Shown one piece after another: positions 14,670 through 22,908 of a stretch of 36,565 nucleotides of DNA; position 1 is the first letter of the stretch, and the number at the start of each line of letters is the position of its first letter. Origin of the DNA: Dialister sp. UBA7295 (GTDB lineage: Bacteria > Bacillota > Negativicutes > Veillonellales > Dialisteraceae). The position numbers were made by a program, and so were the translations under genes. The notes under the pieces were generated by a model that made no database searches, was not told the DNA's origin, and was given only the letters and a program-made list of their open reading frames with translations. The DNA is taken from NCBI GenBank assembly GCA_002471975.1, contig DKQZ01000108.1, positions 1 through 36,565 of the forward strand. The letters run 5' to 3'.

Positions 14670-15680
14670 ATGAAAATAGCCATGATAGGAGCCGGCGGCT
14701 GGGGAACGGCCATGATGATCGAACTCTCCGGCAGGCATGATGACCTTGTCATGTATTGCAGAAATCCTGAAACCGCGGCGAAGATGAGGAAAAGCCGCAT
14801 TAATCAGGAGTATCTGCCGGATGCACGGATTCCGGAAAAAGTCCGCATTATCAGTGATCTGGAAGAAACCGTTTCGGGAGCAGACTGCTGCATCATCTGC
14901 ACGCCATCCCATGTGGTGGAAAATATGGCGGAACGGATTGCGCCGTTTCTTCAGAAAGATGCTCTCGTCGTCTGCGCATCCAAAGGGCTGGCAGACAATG
15001 AAGGTCACCGCCTGTCCGAAGTGATTGCGAAAAAAGTGGACGGTATAACGAATAAAATCGTGGCCCTTTCGGGTCCGAATCATGCAGAAGAAGTAGGAAT
15101 CGGCCTTCCCTGCGCCACGGTAGCCGCTTCGGAAGTACCTGAAGCCGTACAGAGTGTACAGGATATCTATATGAGTCCCGTTTTCCGCGTTTACCGGAGT
15201 GATGATATCCGGGGTGTGGAGTACGGGGGCGCTTTGAAAAATATCATGGCCCTGGCCTGCGGGGTCCTTGACGGAATTGGCCTGGGGGATAACTGCCGGG
15301 CAGCCCTCATGACCCGGGGACTGGTGGAAATGACCCGCTTCGGAGTCCACTTTGGGGCCAAAATGACCACATTTTTCGGACTTTCCGGTATGGGAGATCT
15401 CGTCTGCACCTGTACCAGCGTACACAGCCGGAATCACAGGGCCGGCATGATGATGGCCAAAGGGATGACGGCGGAAGAAATCAGGAGCAGTACCAATATG
15501 GTGGTCGAAGGGATCCGCACGGCCAGACTGGTCCATGAAATCGCCCTTCGCGAACATATCGATATGCCTATTACGGAAGAAGTCTGCCATCTCATCAAAG
15601 GCGATCACAATGCCCTGGGAGCCCTGGAAGCCCTTATGACGAGAGCCAAGAAGGCGGAATCGGAGACCTATCCCATGTAA
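14670..15680 (+). CDS. gpsA: NAD(P)-dependent glycerol-3-phosphate dehydrogenase
   Basis: GpsA reduces dihydroxyacetone phosphate to sn-glycerol 3-phosphate, the backbone for phospholipids. The 336-residue product has the Rossmann motif GAGGWGTA (8-15), the SGPNHAEEV motif, the catalytic lysine in GGALKNIMALACG, and the GLSGMGDLVCTCTS and SRNHRAG substrate-binding motifs. It follows plsY after 4 bases. der-plsY-gpsA is a common Bacillota cluster linking lipid synthesis to ribosome assembly. No convincing terminator follows. Confidence 0.95.
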   Translation: MKIAMIGAGGWGTAMMIELSGRHDDLVMYCRNPETAAKMRKSRINQEYLPDARIPEKVRIISDLEETVSGADCCIICTPSHVVENMAERIAPFLQKDALVVCASKGLADNEGHRLSEVIAKKVDGITNKIVALSGPNHAEEVGIGLPCATVAASEVPEAVQSVQDIYMSPVFRVYRSDDIRGVEYGGALKNIMALACGVLDGIGLGDNCRAALMTRGLVEMTRFGVHFGAKMTTFFGLSGMGDLVCTCTSVHSRNHRAGMMMAKGMTAEEIRSSTNMVVEGIRTARLVHEIALREHIDMPITEEVCHLIKGDHNALGALEALMTRAKKAESETYPM

Positions 15681-15792
15681 TGGAAAGATTTTGATTTTTT
15701 GAGAGGCCGGTAGAAATATTTCTTCCTTCTTTCAGAAATGAATTTTCTCTAAAAATTTAAAATAAAAAAGAGTCAATTACAGATTCGTTTTA

Positions 15793-15801
15793 TGCTATAA
15801 T
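15793..15801 (+). promoter_or_regulatory. Extended -10 promoter of rsmD-coaD
   Basis: TGCTATAAT is a perfect extended -10 element. The -35 region at about 15773 is poor, as is usual when an extended -10 is present. Transcription would start at about 15808. Confidence 0.65.
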
Positions 15802-15808
15802 TAACTTA

Positions 15809-15831
15809 AATGCGGACAAGACTTCCGCATT
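15809..15831 (+). other. Hairpin at the predicted 5' end of the rsmD mRNA
   Basis: AATGCGGA (15809-15816) and TCCGCATT (15824-15831) make a perfect 8-bp stem with a 7-base loop. It begins almost exactly at the predicted transcription start and ends 6 bases before the GAGG ribosome-binding site. A 5'-terminal hairpin could protect the mRNA from decay or limit translation. Confidence 0.45.
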
Positions 15832-15845
15832 GCTGCGAGGTAGTT

Positions 15846-16448
15846 ATGAAAATCATTGGTGGGAATGCCAAAGGCACCCTTCTTTCCGCTCCCCAGGGGC
15901 GGAATACGAGGCCGACTCTCGGCCGGGTGCGGGAAAGCGTTTTCAATGTTCTGGCCAATGTAGGAATTCTGGAAACAAAGGTGCTCGATATTTTTGCCGG
16001 CACCGGCGCCATGGGCCTGGAAGCCTTGAGCCGGGGAGCGGCAGAAGCTGTCTTTATCGATAAAGCCACGGCATCCATCATTCGTGAAAATGCGGCCCGC
16101 TGCCATGTGGCGGACCGGGCGAAAATTCTTCGCGGAGACGTTTCCTCATCACTGAAAGCACTGGAAGGCAGTCAGTTTGATTATATTTTCATGGATCCTC
16201 CTTATCGCAGGGGGTATATCAATGAAATTCTCAAGATGGTGCTTGACCTTGGGCTGCCCGCAGAAGATGCTGTGATTATCGCAGAGCATTCCATTTCCGA
16301 ACCGCCGGACCTTTCCCTTTTTGAGGGCAGGCTGGCCCTCTGGAAAGAGAAAAAAGTGGGAGCCATAGTTGTAAGCTATCTGCAATGCAGACAGGAGAGT
16401 AATTTCAATGAGTTCAATGAAACTGGCAATATGCCCGGGCAGCTTTGA
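15846..16448 (+). CDS. rsmD: 16S rRNA (guanine966-N2)-methyltransferase
   Basis: RsmD methylates G966 of 16S rRNA using S-adenosylmethionine. The 200-residue product has an N-terminal MKIIGGNAKG, RPTLGRVRESVFNVL, the SAM-binding DIFAGTGAMGLEALSRGA and the catalytic FMDPPYRRG (an NPPY/DPPY motif). I chose ATG at 15846 with a GAGG site; an upstream extension runs into the 5' hairpin. The last 41 bases overlap coaD in a different frame, so the C-terminal tail (NFNEFNETGN region) is a by-product of the overlap. rsmD-coaD is a standard pair. Confidence 0.94.
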   Translation: MKIIGGNAKGTLLSAPQGRNTRPTLGRVRESVFNVLANVGILETKVLDIFAGTGAMGLEALSRGAAEAVFIDKATASIIRENAARCHVADRAKILRGDVSSSLKALEGSQFDYIFMDPPYRRGYINEILKMVLDLGLPAEDAVIIAEHSISEPPDLSLFEGRLALWKEKKVGAIVVSYLQCRQESNFNEFNETGNMPGQL

Positions 16449-16905
16449 CCCGGTCACCAATGGTCACCTCGATATTATCAGAAGAAGCGCATGCCTCGTG
16501 GACAGGTTGATCGTGGCGGCTTTTATCAACCCGACCAAGCATTATATGTTTACTACCGAAGAAAGACTGGATATGCTTCGGGAAACCACGAAGAACATCC
16601 CCAATGTGGAAGTGGATGCTTTTGACGGGCTTCTCAATGAATACTGCGCGAAGAAAAACTGCCATCTGCTGATCCGCGGTCTCCGCGCATTCAGCGATTT
16701 TGAATATGAATTCCAGCGTGCCCTCATGATCAAACAGATCGACCCCACCCTGGAAACCGCATTCTTTATGACGGACAGCCGATATTCCTATCTTTCTTCA
16801 ACGGGCGTCCGTGAGCTGGCCCATTTCAATGGTGACATCACCAGGATGGTGCCGGAATATGTACAGGAAATGATCAGGAAGAAACTGGATTCTATGCAGA
16901 AATGA
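16408..16905 (+). CDS. coaD: Phosphopantetheine adenylyltransferase
   Basis: CoaD transfers AMP from ATP to 4'-phosphopantetheine, the fourth step of coenzyme A synthesis. The 165-residue product has the nucleotidyltransferase motif GSFDPVTNGHLDII, LIRGLRAFSDFEYEFQ, and YSYLSSTGVRELA near the C-terminus. ATG at 16408 has an AGGAGAG site at a good distance; a second in-frame ATG lies at 16417. It overlaps rsmD by 41 bases. Confidence 0.95.
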   Translation: MSSMKLAICPGSFDPVTNGHLDIIRRSACLVDRLIVAAFINPTKHYMFTTEERLDMLRETTKNIPNVEVDAFDGLLNEYCAKKNCHLLIRGLRAFSDFEYEFQRALMIKQIDPTLETAFFMTDSRYSYLSSTGVRELAHFNGDITRMVPEYVQEMIRKKLDSMQK

Positions 16906-16914
16906 GGATGTATG

Positions 16915-17403
16915 ATGGATACAAGAAAACTTCTCGAAGAACTTGAAAATGTAATCAACAATGCCAGCGATGTGCCGTTCACCAATAAGAAAATGGTGGA
17001 CAAGGATGAAGTGGAACGGCTGATTGACGCCATCAACCAGTCCCTGCCGAATGAACTGGAAAGCGCCCGCCGTATCGTGGCCGATAAGGAACGGATCATG
17101 CTGGACGCTGAAAAGAAGGCGGAAGACAATATCGCCCAGGCCAAAGACTATATTGCCCGCATTACGGAAGAAAGCGAACTGGTGAAGCAGTCCCAGGAAA
17201 GAGCAAACGAAATCATTACTTCTGCCAATAAATCGGCGGAAGAACTGCGCACCAGCTCTGTCACCTATGCGACTGACGTACTGAAGTACGTGGAAACCAA
17301 TATGGAAAACGTGCTGGACAGCCTGAAGAAAAACCGTCAGAGCCTGATCGATTCCAATTCTGCCGCTGCCCGCCAGCAGGAACAGCAGGAAAGCCGGAAA
17401 TAA
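16915..17403 (+). CDS. Coiled-coil protein downstream of coaD, function unknown
   Basis: I do not recognise a characterised protein. The 162-residue product is hydrophilic and almost wholly helical, with long heptad-like stretches at about 45-110 (ERIMLDAEKKAEDNIAQAKD and ELVKQSQERANEIITSANKS). These resemble the stalk subunits of ATP synthases (subunit b/H) and DivIVA-like cytoskeletal proteins. There is no membrane segment or signal peptide, and the tail is Gln/Glu-rich. ATG at 16915 sits 6 bases after GAGGA; an ATG one codon earlier is too close. It lies 9 bases after coaD and is probably cotranscribed with it. Confidence 0.75.
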   Translation: MDTRKLLEELENVINNASDVPFTNKKMVDKDEVERLIDAINQSLPNELESARRIVADKERIMLDAEKKAEDNIAQAKDYIARITEESELVKQSQERANEIITSANKSAEELRTSSVTYATDVLKYVETNMENVLDSLKKNRQSLIDSNSAAARQQEQQESRK

Positions 17404-17461
17404 TTTTTAATACATCAGGTACTATCTGATTGAACTGAGGATCAAGACAGGGGATGGGCCT

Positions 17462-18016
17462 ATGGGACTGAATTTACGTGACAGGAGGGTGCAGATCATC
17501 TGCCTCTTCATCGCTTTAGTCCTTATGGTCCTGGCCTACCATGTCATTGATCCTCTTTTACATGCCGAAGAACCGGAGCCTCTTGAGATTTCAGCGGAAG
17601 ATATAAAGGGTTCCCGGAAAATCCTGGTCTACGTGGTAGGTGCCGTGAAGCATCCGGGAGTCTATGAAATCCCGGAAGGAAGCCACGTCTATGATGCCAT
17701 AAAGGCAGCAGGAGATGTATTGCCCTATGCGGCCATGAATGAAATCAATATGGCAGAACCGGTGAAAGAGGCCATGAAAATTTATGTGCCCCTGGATCCC
17801 TATCAGTCGGATCCCGCCGGCCAGGGTCTGGTCAATATCAATACGGCCGGAGAGAAAGAGCTGGAAACTCTTCCCGGCGTGGGAAAGACAACGGCAGAAA
17901 AAATCATCACTTACCGGGAGGAGCATGGACGGTTTGAGTCCATTGAAGACATCATGAAAGTTCCCTCCATCGGTGAGAGCAAATTCAAGAAAATGGCGGA
18001 CAAGATAACCCTATGA
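17462..18016 (+). CDS. comEA: Competence protein ComEA, DNA receptor
   Basis: ComEA binds incoming double-stranded DNA at the cell surface during natural transformation. The 184-residue product has an N-terminal membrane anchor (about 11-27), a SLBB domain (about 53-110, VYVVGAVKHPGVYEIPEG), and a C-terminal pair of helix-hairpin-helix motifs (about 122-184, NINTAGEKELETLPGVGKTT). The length and domain order are those of Gram-positive ComEA. The stop overlaps the comEC start. Confidence 0.93.
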   Translation: MGLNLRDRRVQIICLFIALVLMVLAYHVIDPLLHAEEPEPLEISAEDIKGSRKILVYVVGAVKHPGVYEIPEGSHVYDAIKAAGDVLPYAAMNEINMAEPVKEAMKIYVPLDPYQSDPAGQGLVNINTAGEKELETLPGVGKTTAEKIITYREEHGRFESIEDIMKVPSIGESKFKKMADKITL

Positions 18017-20277
18017 ATACGAAATATCCTCTGCTCTGGAGCGCCCTTTGCCTGGCGGCGGGAATCCTCTTTTATGATTCCTTTCCCGCCATCACTATGC
18101 AATGGGCCGGGCTTTTCGTGGCAGGGGGTATTTTTTTTACTTTCATCCTTCTCTACTTTCTGGGGAAAAAGGGAATCATCATAGGACTGTCCCTTCTCCT
18201 TTTTTCTGCCTCGGGAATGGCCAGAATGTACCTGGCTGACGAGGCTTTTCAGGCCAACTCCCTGTGGGCTGTGCGGGGGAGCGGTACCTGGTCGGGAATC
18301 GTCAAAGAAAACCCGCTGGTGAGCCGCGAAAAGGAACCCTACGCCCGGTACTATGCGGAGCTGGAGTCTATCCGCTATTCGGACGGGACGGAGAAAGGTC
18401 TTTCCGGGACGGCCTTTATTTATGAGTCTGACCCGAAGAAGATTTACCGGACCGGAGACAGGATTTCCGTGGCCGGGAAGATGAGTCCTGTCCGGATTTA
18501 CAACAATCCGGGGAAAATCGATCTGGAAGGACGGTATCGGAGCCGCCGCCTTCTGGGGCGGATTTACCCGGACCGGCGGGAAACCGTTCATTTTGTGGGG
18601 GACAGCGGAAAATACCGTCCGGTGCGGTGGGCCGAAGATATCCGCGCAAAACTGATGAATGACTTTTCGCCCTACATGGATCCCGTGCGCCTTCACATCC
18701 TGATGACTCTTCTCTTCGGCGGCAGCTATAATGAAATTCCGGAAACCATCATGAATTCCTTCTCCGCCACCGGGATCGTTCACATCCTTTCCGTTTCCGG
18801 CTCCCACGTGGCCCTGCTTTTCGGATTTCTGTATTTCCTGGGGAAATGGCTTCATCTCCCGAAAAAAATTGTCATAACCGGCGCCATTCTCCTGGTCCTT
18901 TTTTATTCCGCTCTTTCCGGTCTCGTGCCCCCTGTCATCCGGGCAGCCGTGATGGGTATCCTTTCGGTAGGCGGCGTCTTTGTGAACCGGGAGAAAACGT
19001 CACTCAATATCCTTGGCGCCGCAGTGACGGGCATGCTTCTGTGGGATCCCTATTATCTCTATGACGTGAGCTTCCAGCTCTCCGTCGGGGCTTCCGCGGG
19101 AATTCTTCTCTTTTACAAACCGGTCAGCCGGTTTTTGCAGAGAATCCCCCTCATGCCCCGGTGGGTGAAGGAAGGGATTGCCCTGTCCCTCTCGGCCCAG
19201 GTACTGACGATCCCGCTGATCCTCTATGATTTTCATGTATTTCCCTTCTATTTCATACCGGCCAATCTCTTCGTGACGCCTTTTCTGGAATGGGTCATTA
19301 TCGCAGGACTTCTGGCTTCCGTACTGTCCCTCATCTTCCTGCCTCTGGCAGGCGGCATCCTGCAGGGAGCCGACTATCTCCTCTGGCTGTCTCTCCGGCT
19401 CAACCTGACCCTTTCCTCCTTTCCCAGGGCAGTCCTTCAGACCGGCGGCATGACGTTTCCCCAGATTGTTTTTTACTACGTGACGGTCCTGATTTTATGG
19501 TTTAAAGAAAAAATCATCCATCGCCATTTCCGGATGGCGGCCGCGGGCATTCTCTGGGGAGGCCTGCTCTCGCTGATTCTATTTCTCTACGTCACGGTGC
19601 CCTCCCTTATGGTTTACTGTCCGGATCTGGGCCCTGACCGGGGTGCGGCACTTGTCATGGGGGACCATAAAATCTTATACTATAAAGGCAGCGGCGTTTC
19701 TTCCCATATTTCAAACTGGGAGTGGAATTCCCTTCTTGGCTATGAGGGCCTGTTTTCCGCGGACCTCCTGATCCTGAACCTGGAAGACGTGAAAAAGCCC
19801 ATCCCTTTGACCGTCCCGTTTCCGGTGAAGGAAATATGGGTGACCGGCGGGAAGGCGGAGCTCAAGGCGCCGGACGTTTTCCGTGACCACAGGGAACGGA
19901 TCCGGGAATTGCCCCGGGGAAAATACAGGCTGGGACGGATCCGTCTTCTCACGAACGGCAGCAGCTGGCTTATTTCCAATCCGGAAGGAAATATTTACCT
20001 TTCGGGCCGTAAAGAACTGTCCATCCCTTCCTGGCCGGACCATCTGCTGTGGGTGGCAGGAATGAAAATGGGCAGCAATGGCTATACAGAGGAAGAAATA
20101 GACCGGATCCATCCGGAGGCCATTATTTATGGGGGCAGCCGGATGCAGTCTTCCTGGGAAGACATGGACCTTTTCGAATCTAAAAATTACAGGGCAGCCA
20201 ATGTGTACAAAGAGGGTATGCAGGCAGCTTCCTTTAAAAAGCAATGGAAACTTCGGGGGAAAAGCGTATGGCAGTAA
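18013..20277 (+). CDS. comEC: ComEC/Rec2 DNA uptake channel with degenerate C-terminal domain
   Basis: ComEC is the membrane channel that carries single-stranded DNA into the cell in transformation. The 754-residue product has N-terminal membrane segments and an OB-like DUF4131 region (about 85-185). The competence domain (about 235-500) contains the conserved GIVHILSVSGSHVALLFG and GLVPPVIRAAVMG. Usual ComEC proteins end in a metallo-beta-lactamase-like domain with a HxHxDH motif. Here residues about 530-754 keep a trace of that fold (VYCPDLGPDRGAALVMGDHK), but the place for the motif reads SADLLILNLEDVKKPIP and no HxHxDH is present. comEA, comEC and holA overlap and form one unit. Confidence 0.9.
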   Translation: MNTKYPLLWSALCLAAGILFYDSFPAITMQWAGLFVAGGIFFTFILLYFLGKKGIIIGLSLLLFSASGMARMYLADEAFQANSLWAVRGSGTWSGIVKENPLVSREKEPYARYYAELESIRYSDGTEKGLSGTAFIYESDPKKIYRTGDRISVAGKMSPVRIYNNPGKIDLEGRYRSRRLLGRIYPDRRETVHFVGDSGKYRPVRWAEDIRAKLMNDFSPYMDPVRLHILMTLLFGGSYNEIPETIMNSFSATGIVHILSVSGSHVALLFGFLYFLGKWLHLPKKIVITGAILLVLFYSALSGLVPPVIRAAVMGILSVGGVFVNREKTSLNILGAAVTGMLLWDPYYLYDVSFQLSVGASAGILLFYKPVSRFLQRIPLMPRWVKEGIALSLSAQVLTIPLILYDFHVFPFYFIPANLFVTPFLEWVIIAGLLASVLSLIFLPLAGGILQGADYLLWLSLRLNLTLSSFPRAVLQTGGMTFPQIVFYYVTVLILWFKEKIIHRHFRMAAAGILWGGLLSLILFLYVTVPSLMVYCPDLGPDRGAALVMGDHKILYYKGSGVSSHISNWEWNSLLGYEGLFSADLLILNLEDVKKPIPLTVPFPVKEIWVTGGKAELKAPDVFRDHRERIRELPRGKYRLGRIRLLTNGSSWLISNPEGNIYLSGRKELSIPSWPDHLLWVAGMKMGSNGYTEEEIDRIHPEAIIYGGSRMQSSWEDMDLFESKNYRAANVYKEGMQAASFKKQWKLRGKSVWQ

Positions 20278-21266
20278 AGAAATTGAACAGGCAGAACTGC
20301 TGCCTCCTCTATGGGGATGACCTGGTATCGGCAAATCTTCGGAAAAATGACCTGATCCGCCGGTATTTCCGGGGCAATCCGCCGGACGTCACTTTATTTG
20401 ACGGAAATGGAAGCTATGAAGAATATAAAAATGCCCTGGAAGGGCAGTCTCTTTTCAATCCGCAGACGGCCGTGGTCATACACAATCCTTTTTTCCTGAA
20501 ACGGATATCGAAATCAGAAAAAGAGGACCGGCCGCAGAATGATTTTCTATCGCTCATCAGCCAGCTTCCGCCGGACACATTCCTGCTGATCCTTCAGGAT
20601 GGCAAGCCGGACAAACGGACAAAGATCATGAAATCCCTCCTTTCCATCTGTTACAGCGAGGAGCTGTCCCTCATGAATCCGAAAGATGCGGCAGGGACCC
20701 TCATCCGCATGCTGGCAGACGAGGGAAAACAGGTGGATTATCATGCAAGGGCTTATCTGGAAACGGTCCTTTCTTCCTGGGATGAAATTTCGGCACCCCT
20801 CCTGCAGACGGAATGTGATAAAATTGTTCTGATGTGCGGAGCCCGGAGCCAGGTAACTCAGAAACTTCTGGAAATAGCGCTTCCCGAATACATGAATCAG
20901 GGAATCTTCCGCTTCACCGATGCTCTTCTCGATAAGAATTCGTCAGTGGTGCTGGAGAGCGCGGACCGGGTCTTTACCGATATTTCCACCACCATCAAAA
21001 ATCTGGGCTTCCTTTCTGCCAAATTCAGGAAAATCAAGATTTTCAAGGAAATGCAGCGGAATCGCCGGCCGGAAAAGGAAATGTGGCAGGCCCTGGGCAT
21101 CCGCTCTTCCTGGATGTGGAAGAATATGGCCAATGAAGCGCGCAAAGTCAGGGAAGAGGAAGCGGAATGGTTTCTTCTCCGGATTTTTGATTATCAGTTG
21201 AAATCGAGGCAGGGGTCTTCAGATATGGAACTGAAAGACCTGCTGCTTGAATATTGCATGAAATGA
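20268..21266 (+). CDS. holA: DNA polymerase III delta subunit
   Basis: HolA opens the beta clamp as part of the clamp loader. The 332-residue product has the delta-family N-terminal region (LLYGDDLVSANLRKNDLIRR), the clamp-opening segment EGQSLFNPQTAVVIHNP, and a C-terminal collar domain with FRKIKIFKEM. I chose ATG at 20268, where MAVKKLNRQN begins, overlapping the comEC end by 10 bases; the ATG at 20244 has no ribosome-binding site. comEC-holA adjacency is common in Bacillota. Confidence 0.88.
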   Translation: MAVKKLNRQNCCLLYGDDLVSANLRKNDLIRRYFRGNPPDVTLFDGNGSYEEYKNALEGQSLFNPQTAVVIHNPFFLKRISKSEKEDRPQNDFLSLISQLPPDTFLLILQDGKPDKRTKIMKSLLSICYSEELSLMNPKDAAGTLIRMLADEGKQVDYHARAYLETVLSSWDEISAPLLQTECDKIVLMCGARSQVTQKLLEIALPEYMNQGIFRFTDALLDKNSSVVLESADRVFTDISTTIKNLGFLSAKFRKIKIFKEMQRNRRPEKEMWQALGIRSSWMWKNMANEARKVREEEAEWFLLRIFDYQLKSRQGSSDMELKDLLLEYCMK

Positions 21267-21276
21267 AGGGGTTTCA

Positions 21277-22650
21277 TTGAGACTTAGAAAAGGGAGAATC
21301 TTCGGGCTGTTTTCCGTCATCCTCCTCCTGGGCGTGGCGTCAGCTCCCTTTATATGGGTAAAAAGGGATGCCGTGGTGCCGGGAGTCCGTATCAACGGTA
21401 TGAAGGCCGGCGGCATGACGAGGGATGAGCTGGAAAGATTATTTGAAGAAAAAAATCAGGATCTGGCGAAGGGAAAGCTGGAACTGGTGAAAGATGATCT
21501 GGTCCATGAAGAATGGAATTATAAAGATTTGAACGTCCGCTATGATGAAAAGAGTCTGGACGAAGCCATGGTGATCGGCCGGCAGGGAAACATTTTCAAA
21601 GAATGGAAAGACCGCTGGGCAGTCCTCCTGACCGGGAAAGCGGCCCATATCGATGCGGACTGGGACAGTGAGATTCTCGAGAAAAAGACGGCTGAACTGA
21701 TGGAAAAATATGGGAAACCCGCCGAGAATGCCTATCCTTCGTTCCACAAGGATGGGTCCATTACATTCTCCCACGGCCGGCCGCATCTCGAAATCATCAA
21801 AGAAGATCTTGCCCTTTCCATAGGGGCAGCCCTGCGGGCAGGGAAATCGGGAAAGGTGGAAATCCCTGTTTCCGGGGAGACGAAACCGAATATGTCTCCT
21901 GCGGAAGCCAAAGAAATCGATACCATCCTTGGCCGGTACACCACGTATTTCGGGGGAGATTCGAACAGGAGCAGCAATATCCGCCTGGCCGCGGAACACA
22001 TCAGCGGTACCTATCTGAAACCGGGAGGAGATTTCTCCTATAACCAGTCCACCGGCTCCCGTTCCGCGGAAAACGGCTATAAAGAAGCTCCCGTCATTAT
22101 CAATGGCAAACTGGAACCGGGAAGCGGGGGAGGCGTGTGCCAGGTGAGCTCCACCCTTTTTAATGCCACCCTCCTGGCGGGCCTTCAGATTACCGACAGG
22201 ACCTGTCATTTCTCGCCCGTGGCCTATGTGCCCATCGGACGGGATGCCACGGTGGCAGAAGGATACCTCGATTTCCGTTTCATCAATCATCTGAAACACG
22301 GCATTTACGTCTATGCCGAATATGCGCCGGGACAGGTCACCGTTTTCATCCTTGGAAATAAAGAAGACAAACCGTCCTATGTGGACCTCTCAAAGACTCA
22401 GGATGAAACGCTGCCCTTCAAGACGGTCACGAAGATCGATCCTTCCCAGAAAGAAGCCAGAAAAGTCGAAGAAGGCCACGAGGGCAGAAATGTGACCATT
22501 CAGCAGACCGTGAAATGGGCCGACGGCAGGACCTATCAGGATTCCTTCCTGTCGGACTACGAACCCGTGGACACGGTAATCACCCTCAATAAGAAAGAAG
22601 AACCGAAACCTGCTCCGAAAGCGAAGAAGAAATCAGAGAAAAAGAAATAG
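21277..22650 (+). CDS. VanW family protein with YoaR-like domain
   Basis: A secreted or membrane-anchored VanW-family protein of 457 residues. A signal-anchor lies at about residues 8-28. It is followed by a YoaR-like putative peptidoglycan-binding region (about 40-210) and the VanW domain (about 220-350, FSYNQSTGSRSAENGYKEAP and GGGVCQVSSTLFNATLLAG). The tail is rich in Lys/Glu/Pro. Homologues of VanW occur in vancomycin-resistance clusters, but the biochemical role is unknown and no resistance genes are nearby. The start is TTG at 21277, preceded by GAAGGGG 6 bases upstream. Confidence 0.87.
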   Translation: MRLRKGRIFGLFSVILLLGVASAPFIWVKRDAVVPGVRINGMKAGGMTRDELERLFEEKNQDLAKGKLELVKDDLVHEEWNYKDLNVRYDEKSLDEAMVIGRQGNIFKEWKDRWAVLLTGKAAHIDADWDSEILEKKTAELMEKYGKPAENAYPSFHKDGSITFSHGRPHLEIIKEDLALSIGAALRAGKSGKVEIPVSGETKPNMSPAEAKEIDTILGRYTTYFGGDSNRSSNIRLAAEHISGTYLKPGGDFSYNQSTGSRSAENGYKEAPVIINGKLEPGSGGGVCQVSSTLFNATLLAGLQITDRTCHFSPVAYVPIGRDATVAEGYLDFRFINHLKHGIYVYAEYAPGQVTVFILGNKEDKPSYVDLSKTQDETLPFKTVTKIDPSQKEARKVEEGHEGRNVTIQQTVKWADGRTYQDSFLSDYEPVDTVITLNKKEEPKPAPKAKKKSEKKK

Positions 22651-22680
22651 AATTTCTTCTTTTAAAAACTTTATGAGATA

Positions 22681-22842
22681 GTTATCAGTTATCAGTTCTC
22701 AGTTATTAGTTATGGTGCGTTTATACAGGTGGAGCGGCTTTGCAGTCAGACTGATTCATGTCCCTTGAGAACAGGGATCAAAGTCCGCCATTTCATCAGA
22801 AGCAAGTTCACTTTCAATGAAAGGAACTGATAACTGAGAACT
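22681..22842. repeat. 7-bp repeat block forming a long imperfect hairpin
   Basis: Heptads of the AGTTATC type (AGTTATC, AGTTATC, AGTTCTC, AGTTATT) run from 22680. A reverse-complement set follows at 22825-22842. The arms 22694-22711 and 22825-22842 pair over 18 bases with one G-U. The 113-base centre holds a further small hairpin (TCCCT/AGGGA) and no gene. The gap between vanW and polC (22651-22908) contains nothing else recognisable. Confidence 0.7.
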
Positions 22843-22908
22843 ATAAACCGGACTGTTTCACGCTGTATTTATTTCAACGTTTCAGGATAAAAATCAGAAA
22901 GGAAAGCT

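Noticed and set aside
21277..22650. Vancomycin resistance determinant
   Set aside because: VanW-domain proteins are widespread without resistance, and no vanH, vanA/B, vanX or vanS/R genes are near.
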